The notes beneath the pieces were generated by a model. The model searched no databases and was not told the DNA's origin. It was given only the letters and a program-made list of their open reading frames with translations. A program made the translations under genes and the position numbers. From assembly GCF_000003815.2 (NCBI RefSeq), contig NC_049992.1:17749747-17813746 (forward strand): a stretch of DNA of 64,000 nt, read 5' to 3'. Of the stretch, positions 26,701 to 38,700 are shown in pieces (the first letter of the stretch is position 1; the number at the start of each line of letters is the position of its first letter). This stretch comes from Branchiostoma floridae (taxonomy: Eukaryota; Chordata; Leptocardii; Amphioxiformes; Branchiostomatidae).

Positions 26701-29700
26701 TCAACGTGGGCATTGCCAATATACAGAAATAGACGTAATATTCTTGAGCAGGTTAGGTCAAATAGACGTGATATTCTTTAGGTCGGATCTATCCAGGCAA
26801 ATACAGCCTCAAACTGCCCACATTGCCAAAAGGAAATACCTTCCTAGCACTTTTGGGATAAAAAAGAATAGACATGAATTGGTAGCCACTAAGGCTATCT
26901 ATGAAGGTTATGATACGCTGATGCGTTGCCATACTGATGCCCTTACGCAGCAATGCGACACTTATCTTGGCAATAAGAGCAATTCCGTCGCTTAAAAAGA
27001 GATGATATAATCTTCCTTCATAATCGATATCGTCATCATTTTTGCTTCCCTAGACGCCTAATGTTGCTTGCAAAGCAAGTCAGCAAAAGAGATGCATTTT
27101 AGCTAGTCAGCCGAATGCTTGATGAGTTTCTATTAAGACTGCGTCCATTATATCTCTATGCTCCACGGATTATTCCTTAAGGCAAACAACATAAACGTCG
27201 ATTTTATGATGATGATAGAGCCATCAGTGATGCAATAAAATCCATTAGGGCTTCGTCAAACAGGAGTAATAAAAGTGAGAGTTATGGATATTAAGGGCGG
27301 GGGTTAAGCCCCGGGCGACCCATTTAAGGAGATGGGCGATTGCGTCCGAAAATTGCACACAACAGAAAGCATCCGTACGTCACTTTTTAAAAGTTTTGTG
27401 TCATTGTTTATTTTTAAATTTTGTGTTAAAACCATGTGCCTCACTAATCGAATTACCATTAAACTGATCTTAGTATAGCAGCAAAATTTGCCCCTCAAAA
27501 TGCAGGAAATAGCATTTTAGAGGGTCAAGATTTCAAATTATCCGAAGCATACCCCCGAACCCCCTAGGATTGTCGCGCATTCGGCGCTCAATGTGCTAAA
27601 AATTTGTCAGGAAAAGTTTGCGCCCCCCCCCCCATACGAAATTTGTTACCGCCAACTCTGATGCAATGTTAACAATGATAAGGCCTTTATACACAAATTT
27701 ACGTAAAGTATACGTAAAGCGTTACTTTATTTTCATTAAAAGTGCATCTTTCATGTATGCGTGAAGATTGGATTTCCTTCGGTGTATAATGCTAATCAAA
27801 AGCATTTAGTATTCTAAAGGAATATTGAACGCCCGGTAGAGGTGGCCTTGGGGGCATAAGGGTCACCGGATCAGAAACAACCGCACGCTTGTATTACCAT
27901 CTGTGGGGACCTTTATCTCAGGATCCGCTCTGTTTGTGGACGGTTCAAAACTTACAGCAGCGCGGAAGTTGATCATACTCAGTACGGATATGATTATACG
28001 TTTAGGCGATTGGTTTAAAGTGCTAATGTAAAAAAATGAACATTTTCCGCTTGCATTCAGTCATATCAGAACCATTCTATGAACAAACACGTTTGTACAA
28101 AATATACACCCATCACTGATGTTGTTGAACACCGAATAGTGCGAATCACACTTATGTTTTTTTTAATTCCTGCGAATAAAGGGTAATTAAGTTAACGTTT
28201 GCTCGTGAAGTCATAATAAAAATTAACGGAAGTCGGCTTGCAACCTGGCACGGTTACTAGCGAAAACGTTCTATGAGAAACAGTAAAGCAACATTGAGAA
28301 AACTTGCAATTGTATATGTATGTACTTATTTATGAGTATGCTTCTCAAAATAGTTCCTAATAATCAAGAAACTGTTGTATTGTAGTGTCATTGTTGACAC
28401 TAGCACTTTATGAGCCTCGTATGTAATAAAAAAATGGCGAGAAAGCATGATATGATTATGATTGAAAAATCAATTGCTTATCGGCGTTTTGCCAACGGTT
28501 TTCGGCACTAATCGATACGGACAGCTCATAAGTCTGTTCCTCCCGACCGGACCGTAAAAACAGGTTTGATCGGATTTTAGTTGGACATCAAGGCCAGCTG
28601 CGCCTGACGGGGCTCAGCTGCCGAGGGCGGGGCAGTTTTCAACACCACTGCCTCGGTAAATCCTCCAGTAGATCTGCATCACCGTCGGTCATGGCAAAGG
28701 CAGGTTAATGATGCCTTCAACCAGAACGTAGCTGATCCCCTAAAAGGGAGAAGCACTACATCAACAAAAAAATATACGTACTTTTGCTCGTGACTCCATA
28801 GGACAAATGGCAGGCGGTTTAAAACATGGTACGGCGACTCAGGAAAAACGTTCTTTCGAGAAACAGAAAAGCAAACATTGACAAAACCTGCACTTGTATG
28901 TACTTAAGTCTTTACTGTGAGTATGCTTCTCAAAGTAGTTGCTTGTAATAAGGAACTGTTGTGTTTTAGCTCAGCTGCTGAGGGCGGGGCAGTTTTCAAC
29001 ACCACTGCCTCGGTAAATCCTCCAGTACATCTGCATCTCCAACGGTCATGGCAATGGCGGGTCAATGATGCCTTCAACCGGAACGTAGCTGGTCTTCTAA
29101 AAGGGAAAGGCACTACATCAACAAAACATATACGTACTTTTGCTAGTGAAGTAAAAGTAAAAACGGCTGCCGGTTTGAAACATGACACGGCGACTCACGA
29201 AAAAAAAACGTTCTTTTGAAAAGCAGAAAAGAAAACATTGAGAAAACCTGCACTTGTATGTACTTAAGTCTTTACTGTGATTATGCTTCTCAAAGTAGTT
29301 GCTTGTAATAAGAAACTTCTTTATTTTAGCTCAGCTGATGAGGGCGTGGCAGTTTTCAACACCACTGCCTCGGTAAATCCTCCAGTAGATCTGCATCACC
29401 GTCGGTCATGGCAATGGCGGGTTAATGATGCCTTCCACCGGAACCTAGCTTTTCCCCTAAAAGGGAGAAGCACTACATCAACAAAAAACTAACGTACTAA
29501 TACTGGTGACACCATAGTAAAAATGGCAGAACTTTAAAAGCTGGCACAGCGACTGGACAAAAACGTTCTTTTGAGGAACAGAAAAGCAAACATTGAGCAA
29601 ACCTGCACTTGTATGTACTTAAGTCTTCACTGTGAGTATGCTTCTCAAAGTAGTTGCTTGTAATAAGAAACTGTTGTATTTTAGCTCAGCTGCTGAGGGC

Positions 29701-32700
29701 GGGGCAGTTTTCAACACCACTGCCTCGGTAAATCCTCCAGTAGATCTGCATCACCGTCGGTCATGGCAATGGCGGGTTAATGATGCCTTCAACCGGAACG
29801 TAGCTGATCCCCTAGAGGGGAAAAACACTACATCAACAAAAAATATACGTACTTATGCTGGTGACGCCATAGTAAAAATACCAGCCAGTTTAAAACCTGG
29901 TATGGCGACTCACAAAAACGTTCTTTTGAGAAACAGAAAAGCAAACATTGAGAAAACCTGCAATTGTATGTACTTAAGTCTTTACTGTGAGTATGCTTCT
30001 CAATGTAGTTGCTTGTAATAAGAAACTTCTTTATTTTAGCTCAGCTGCTGAGGGCGGGGCAGTTTTCAACACCACTGCCTCGGTAAATCCTCCAGTAGAT
30101 CTGCATCTCCGTCGGTCATGGCAATGGCGCGTTAATGATGCCTTCAACCGGAACGTAGCTGGTCCCCTAAAAGGGAAACGCACTACATCAACAAAAAATA
30201 TACGTACTTTTGCTGGTGAAGTAAAAGTAAAAACGGCTACTGGTTTGAAACATGGTACGGCGACTCGCGAAAAACTTTCTTTTGAAAAACAGACAAGCAA
30301 ACGTAGAGAAAACCTGCAATTGTATGTACTTAAGTCTTTACTGTGAGTATGCTTCTCAAAGTAGTTGCTTGTAATAAGAAACTGTTGTATTTTAGCTCAG
30401 CTGCTGAGGGCGGGGCAGTTTTCAACACCACTGCCTCGGTAAATCCTCCAGTAGATCCGCATCTCCGTTGGTCATGGCAATGGCGGGTTAATGATGCCTT
30501 CAACCAGAACGTAGCTGATCCCCCAAAAGGGAAAAGCACTACATCAACAAAAAATATACGTACTTTTGCTGTTGAAGTAAAGTAAAAACGGCTGCTGGTT
30601 TGAAACATGGTACGGCGACTCGATCGCGAAAAACGTTCTTTTGAGAATCAGAAAAGCAAACGTTGAGAAAACCTACAGCTGTATGTACTTAAGTCTTTAC
30701 TGTGATTATGCTTCTCAAAGTAGTTGATGATGTACTGTAATGATGCCTTCAACTTGAACCTAGCTGATCTCCTAAAAGGGAAAAGCACTACATCATCGAA
30801 AAATAAACGGCAGCAATAAATTATATACACGCGAGGCGTATTGCATTACTACATCTAGCTTAGGCCATGTTGATTTGATTATATGGATGACATCCTCTGA
30901 GAACCCCATAACTGATGCGAGCGTGAGAGTAAAATATAATTGGCCCCCAAAAAGTTGACTTCATTATGAATTTTTTTTATATAATTTAGTGGTAAGGAAG
31001 GTTGAACAAATGAATTAACACACAATGTATGGTAAAGCTAACTATAGATTTCTATTTTTTGTTCTTTCATAAGAATTGCATCTTCTTTGACTTTGTAATT
31101 TTCTTTTACTTAAATTTTACTGCAATTTACCTCCTGACATTAGCATCCCTTTTGTGATATATTTTTTTAACTTTAATTTTGTTCAATTTTATCGAAATTT
31201 AAACGAAAAAAATGAGACGCGCAGTGTCACCCATATAATCAAATCTACAACGCTTCATACTTCGTTTATAGTATCGACCGTTTTACGCTTGTTTATATAC
31301 TGCAACTATTTCAATAAATAAACGGGACTGTCAGCAGGTGAAGGCTTGAGCATTAGCTTGACAGTTATTCTTTTAGATTTTCATATGGGGCCGTGCTTGG
31401 AATGCTCTCTTTCAACTTAAGGCCAAGTCACATACTGCAGGAGCTAAGTACATGTCCTGACAATCCATGTAAACGAGAAGAATAAATACTAGGAGTGGGT
31501 AAAGAGCGATGCAGAGGACAGTTCATTGTCAATTTGCCAGGTTTCTACATTCAAACTTGGTCTAAAGCAGATGCACTCTTATAGTATTGTTTACATGACG
31601 CGGAAAGGATTTAAAGTGGCAATGGACGTTGGATACGCTAAAACAGAATCCTTTGTAGCAAAAATGACCATTGTTTGAGTATCGCTCATTTACAAGTTGT
31701 TGTTTTTTCGTATTGGTAGGTCCAGGTTCAGGTCCGGACCTGATCCTCTGAACCTGGACCGTACCTGGACCTGAATTTTCTGTACAGGTACACACACCCC
31801 TTATAAGTACATTGAAACAAGAATGTTATATCTTACTATATCTACAAAGACTAATGTATGTACGGGTTCTTCTGACAGCAGTAAATGAGATCCGGCGACA
31901 TAAATGACCTATATCTACGAAGTGTGCGCTCTTAAATGACAAAGGCGTGCCATAATACATGAAAGTGTTCTGAGCGCCGCTGCCATGTAAAGTGGTCAAT
32001 CAATGCAATGCCTCACTTTCAATAAAAGGTTACAGGGATAGGATCACGTCCCTCAAAACATCCTTGGACTGGCAGAATGTAACAGACACTATTCTGGAAA
32101 AAAGCTCAAGTTTGTGGTCGATCGCTCTAATGTTACTTTACCTGACATAACGTTTGATTGCTAAGCACTTAGTTTTTAAGATATGCAGCAGGAGACTTGA
32201 AGTAATGAGAGAACGCCATGGATACACACGAGGCGGAGGCAAACTGAACATCGACCCGTCAAATGCACAGTGTTTGGTAATGGCCTGAGCATGATTGGAA
32301 TATAAGAAGCTAGTACCTCTCTAACACGTATTTCTAAACGTACCACAAAGATCTACTACGCAGTTTATGACCATGTCTACAAGGATGTCCCTGTAGCTCA
32401 ATTGGTAGCAGCCTCGTGGTTCCAATTAGTTGGTAACTGGGAGACTTCTATTCTTTCAAAACCGAGAAAAATCATCCCGATTGGAGCTGTATTCGTCTTT
32501 CGGAAGGGAGGTAAACTATGGGTCCCGTGTTCAATGAAGTGCATCAAGCACTTTACCACATCCTCATTACTCAGATGGGCACCTAATAGATGTACGTCAA
32601 GGTGAATTATTATGTGTACAACACAAAGACGACAGTGCCATGATACTGCCTTTCCTAGGAGCTGCAGACCTCCCGCTGTAACACCATTGGTCTCCATTCT

Positions 32701-35700
32701 TCATCCACTAAAAGGCCAGCGTTCCACTTCCCGTTGGGACCAAAGTACATCAGTTGCTCATTTGCATTTAGAGCACCCCTAGCCCAGGGGGATTGTAGAT
32801 TTATAGTAGTTAGTTTGTGGATACCTCTTTTAGAGGGCGCTAATGAATGGGGAGTATGTTGACTCACAAAGACCGCGAAATCGACCAGAACGTGGAAGAC
32901 GGCCAAACTGAACAACGTCAAAGTCGTGCCAATGGTATTCAAATGGCTCAAACGAAATCCAAGACGAGATTGTCAAGTCCCCGATAGCTCTAGAAACAAG
33001 TTCCATTGTATGTTTGAGTACATCCACATACGGTCAAATGTTGCACATTGCACATTTTCGATATATTCGTTTACGAATTCGTTAAAGACAAAAACGCACA
33101 TGCTTAGTTTGGGGAACAGCAACAATCTACTTACACATTTTGTAAAAACTTTATGTTCATTTAAGGCAGTTTCGTTTCGCTTCTTTAGGTCACTATCCGT
33201 TTAGTGGTTATTGAGCAAATGGTGCACTGAGACATTTGTGACAACTTGATTTTTATTCAATGCAGTTTTTCTCGTTTCTTTGAGTCGCACTTCTATAGAA
33301 GAGGCTATTGCAGTCATTTTGTGAGAACTTGGCGTTCATTTAAGGCGGTTTTATTGCGTTCGTTTGTCTTTCTTTATCCTGCACACACATTAAGCTGACA
33401 GACTCGTAACACCGTGAAACTCCATGAACCATACAAGCGGCATGTCCAACAGAGGAATTTGTTCCATCACACGGGGATGGATCGCTAGTATTTTCGATAA
33501 GTGGTGGTCTTTTTTACGTGCTCAATGTGTGGCTCTACTGAAATGCAGAAGTTCCATTTAACGTCTTATCCGAAGGACCTCTCTTACCGACCTTGGTACT
33601 CAAGGGTGAAGTAAGGAAATTCCTTTCCCAAGGGCACAACGTTAGAGCATAACAGGAGACTAGTACTAAAACCCAGGACATATGTGCTTTAAGCCAAACA
33701 CTCTTACCGTTACACTACGTGACGCCACAGTCACAGTTATATAAGGCCTAGGTCACATTTCCAAACCGGGGCCAGCCGTTACACTACGTGACGCCACAGT
33801 CACAGTTATATAAGGCCTACGTCACATTTCCAAACCGGGGCCAGACAGGGCAGCATTCAGAAACGAAAAGTATGATAACAAAAGACACCAAACTACAAGC
33901 TGGCATTATTTGTATATGTGTACATTTCTATTTTATTCGTTTACACAAATAGCCCGGCCCGGCCTACGTTTGAAAATGTGATGTAAACTTTAAAAGATAA
34001 CCGTTTCTCCAATGTGGTTTGGCGGACGTACTGGATTCTGTGAAATAGTTATTGAATCCTGGCTGCTCTCTTGGCTATCACGCCTAATGGCACCAAGATT
34101 ATCTGGACAAACATGCGGGTCGTTCGTAAGAAGATAGTCCGTCGAATGTCACCGTTGGAGCCTTGATGGACAGTTTGACTGATGGGGGTCGTCTCGCTTC
34201 TCAGGAAACCCGGAACCGTTGAGAGGATAGCTATTCTTAGTGACTTGTGTTATCTTGATAAGCGTCGCCAAGCTTAATGATACAGGTGCCATTTTTGAGC
34301 AGATGGATCTTCCTCTCCAATCAGTCCTATGTGGTTGAAAAAATGCAATTGCCGTATCGAACTTTGCAGAAAACTGTCTACTAAGTGTCACATTCTTATA
34401 ATGTAGGTAGATTTTGTCGTGTACTCCATCAATATCGGTTTACAATCCTACCAGCTATCACGTCTTCACCAGATAAAGGTTATATCCCTTGAATTGCTTA
34501 CATGTACTTAGGGTCTCATTGATGAGTTTCTTCTTCCCAAAGACTTCTAGGTTATAATTCGTGTTTTACATGGTCGCCTTTATAATGAAGTTACCTGAAA
34601 TGTCAGCAGATTTTTCATTCTCTGTTGAGCAAATTTACTCTATATAATAGAAAAAAATTGCCAATGACTAGAATCCATAGGTTTGTTGTTAATAGCAATT
34701 GCAAGCTACAATTAGTCAATCCCAGCAAAAGGCACTTTTTCCTTGCTAGCGTACAACCGCACCACTCAGAACCCATGGCTGTGTACCTCCGACCTAGCGC
34801 GCGGCTGTCAAACTTTACCTGCTGATTTCTTCAGTTACAAGTAAGTTTTCACCAATCTAACTTTTGATATCAGTTCGGCTGGCCAAAAGCGAATTTCTCA
34901 CCGCTAAAAACATGCGTCCATGCAGCCGTTCAGTTTTTGGCTCGGATCTATTTTAGGGTACCCACTCGCGGAGTAATACATCAATGAGACCTTAACATAT
35001 TGCCTAAATCCCTATAATTGCTTACATGTAGTTATTTACTCAGCATATATTTTTGTCAATAACTTTAGCTTTATCGTGTTCGGTATACATATATAGTTGG
35101 GGTGTTTGGTCCAGAACCCAAAGGCCCTGAGTTCGAACCCCTGACATGACACCCATGTTGCGCTCTTGGGATGACTTAAGAAAAATTACCCTCACTCCTC
35201 TCAGGTGTAAAAAAAACAGGTTTCTGACTCAAGTTGGGAGGAAGACACAGTGGATAACAACCCACCGCTTTGTGACTACCATTACGTTATTAAGCTCATT
35301 GTTCTTCTTTTTTGCACTGCCAGCATAAATTATGAATATAACTTGAGTGCAGTACCACATTTTTTTTCTCTCTGTCCAAAAGCAAAACTTGAAATATGGT
35401 TTGTTCAAGATGTTCAAGCACAGAACGAACTGTCGATATTGATATCAATGTTTGCTGCAAAAACTGTTAATAGCTTACGCAAACTATTTTTTCTACTTTG
35501 CAGTACCTCCTACCGTCAAAGTGGGACCTTCCAATCCCTACATCACGGCCTGGGGTAGGTCAGGGGTCCTGACATGCGCAGTGAAGGATGCTAAGCCCAA
35601 CATTACGTCACTACATTGGGAAAAAGATGGCGAAGTAATCGACTCCTTGAGATACAGTACGAAGTACTCCGGAGGAACGATGGAGTCTCCCGCCCTGGAA

Positions 35701-38700
35701 ATACGTCATATAAGCAGGACCGACTCAGGCGTTTACGCATGCGTGGCTGGCCATACTGTGCGAAGCTCAAGTGCGAGTTTAAGGATGAAAGTTCTCTGTG
35801 GGTGCTTTATGTCATTATTTTGTTTCTTTGAAAATAATACCAAAACAGATGAAAGATTGATCCAATTTAACTGGTCGACTATGTATATCGTTTAAAGGAA
35901 TCTATAGATAGACTTTATTGTATAAGATACAATATCTTTGAACAAACTGCAAAGACAATCGTTTTATTGAAGACCGGCCTTTCGGTGACCGTTTCTCACA
36001 TTCTTGTTGAAGGCAATATTAGCTAGTTCATAACATTCATACAAATGTACAAATATGTATTCAAATTTCTAATATTCGGGAAAGCATTGTAAGCCAAACA
36101 CATATCTTTATGTGTAAGTATTTTACGTTTGAGACCGCGCCTACAAGCAGCGTCACCTAGCTGCAGTGTATAATAGGACCAGTCACCGAATCATCGTATT
36201 GAATAAAACAGATGTGCTTACTTTACAAGACATATAGGTGTACAAATTACATTGTTATCAACTTTTCAAGAATGTTTGCTTTCATCCGTAGACAACTTCA
36301 TCAGGCAAATATTCATATAGTAAGGGCACTTTAGGCACAACCAGGGAGAACTTACTTCCAACGTTCTGATGTCTATCAGACACTATCAATCATCAGGGTA
36401 GAATGACTGGAAACTACTTCTTGCTGCTACTTATAGTTGATGTAGGTGGCGCTGCAGCAGCAAAGATGCCGTCCCAAACGTGGCTCAGCTTGTATCCCCC
36501 CTCGTATCTGTTCATGACTGGAGCTGATTTTCTGATCCACACTGCCTCCTTAATCCTCCTTATAATTATAAGTACCACAAGAAGTAGTTTCCAGTCATTC
36601 TACCCTGATGATGGTGTCTGGTAAACAGCGAAACGCTGGAAGTAAGTTCTTCCTGGTTGTGCGTAAAAGCCTTACCATATTTTTGCTTTATTGTTTCAAT
36701 ATTTTTCTTTTTCTGGCGTAGACCCCGCTTCCATCATCAGTATCTCGGAGCCAGTGACGGCCACCGTGTCAGATAGCGTTACTCTGCAGTGTGTGGCGGA
36801 CGGCAACCCCCCTCCCAACATCACGTGGTCCAGGAACGGGATACTCATGCGCAGTAACGTGGGCACGGTACCACGTGACGTCATCATCGGGGCCATCCAA
36901 TTGAAGAACGTCCAGACAAACGACACGGGGACGTATCTGTGCAAAGCCAGCAATGGCGTTGGGGACATTAGCACACGGTCTACAGCACTCACCATTAAAG
37001 GTAAATCTAGATCTTATGGATCGCTACTGGAAATAGCAGGTGATGTTATCTTTGATTGTAGGTTCAAGGGACTTAACTGAACTTAAGCTGCCGTTTGTCA
37101 AAGAGACGTCAAATTCCTTAATATAGATAAAGGTGCATTTTCAGAAATACAATAGAGGAGCAACGTCAATAAAGGTTAGACATCCAGGTAATAAGATACA
37201 CCAAAAATGCAGTTAATCAAGCAACTGGACATGCTTTTGAAAACTGTAAGACATTCAGGCAGAATTCACTGTCACTGACACTGAAGAGATCTGAGAACAT
37301 TCCAGATTTCGTCATGCCAGACTGAACAGATTTCGTTAGTGTCACTGGCAAAAAGTTGTGCACGTGGATGCCATCTGAACGTCTGATCGTTTTGAAAATC
37401 ATATTCAGTTGCTGAAGTAACTGTTTTTTTTAATAGAGACAGTGGTGGGCCTTAAGGGCATGATCGGGCATAACGCACCCGCTTACACGAGTCAAGGGCA
37501 GGAGGAACCCCTTGCATTCTTGGTCGGAAGTCCTCCTAGGAAACGAAAACTCCAAACAACAAACCTGCATCTGCTGAGTCCGTCTTACACGTGGCATGCA
37601 GTTCTTGTACCTGTGGCACTTAGTGCGCCAGTAGACGAGAGGGTGGAGAAGGAAGTGCACACCCCTGCTTCATTTACAAAAATTCACGCGCAGGCCAGGC
37701 AGACAGGTTGCCTAACCCACCCTTCCGAGACATATGGATGCCAACAACTCTCATCTTACCTGCAATTATCAATAAAAAATTTGCAATAAACTTATATATA
37801 ACCTTATATGTTGATACATGTTATAGGATTGAGAGATCGAGTCGGCGCCTCAACAGTTGCTGTGATTGTTGGGCTGACAGCGGGACTCCTGTGGCTGGTG
37901 GTGTGTGTGGGTCTGGTGGCATACCTCGTCAGGAGACGCCAAAGGCAGAAGGAGAAGAAAAAGTTCGCCTTCTATTACAACATGGGGAGGAGGGAGCCCG
38001 ATGTGGGAGATGGAGGGGTGGAGGAGGACAAAGAACCGCCGCCGTACACTGCAATGCCCGGTAATTCACCTTCACTGTATACCTCTAAAAAAGGGTAACA
38101 GGTCGTTTCGTCACAATGTCAGTTCGCTAACGTAATTTCGCCACAAAGTAAGTCGTTTCGCCACAAAACACAAGTCGTTTCGACACAAAAAAAAAACAAC
38201 TTGAAGTCATTTTGCCACATTTGCCTATTTAATTGCTGTGGAACGATGTTAAATGAGATAGGCGGCGTACGGTCATACGAGATATACAGCGGTAGTTGTG
38301 TAGAAAGACTCTCTTCATTCTGCTTTTAGTACTTCAACATGTCATAAACAAGAATGATTCTATCAGCTGTTGAGATTATTGGGTGCGTTTCATAAAAGCA
38401 TCTTTGAAGCAGATAGTCTGCTGTAAATAACGATATATATACTGCCGATAAGCACAATAGTAAACTGGCTCACCCTCAAGCAAATGGTTATTTTCCGGAG
38501 CAACAAGAAGTAAAAATGGTCGAGATAACGATGTGATCGTTTCAAGTAGTTCATTTGGGACCTCTAATCGATCGTCTATTGAGACATTGTAGTCAATCAA
38601 TCCTAATCCACTGGCTTTGCCAGATTACGCCTCAGCTGTTCGAACTATTTCGTTAATCCTACGAGCTTTACGCAGGGATTAAGAAATACACTTCCTTATC

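Noticed and set aside
35791-35803. Alternative exon 3 donors at 35791 and 35802
   Set aside because: They leave phase 0 or phase 2, which does not fit the phase-1 acceptor of exon 4.
37437-37789. Possible extra exon in intron 4 after a good pyrimidine tract and TAATAG
   Set aside because: The frame is open in phase 1, but no matching phase-1 donor stands out and the peptide is not Ig-like. The acceptor also adjoins an inverted repeat. The flanking exons join in frame without it.
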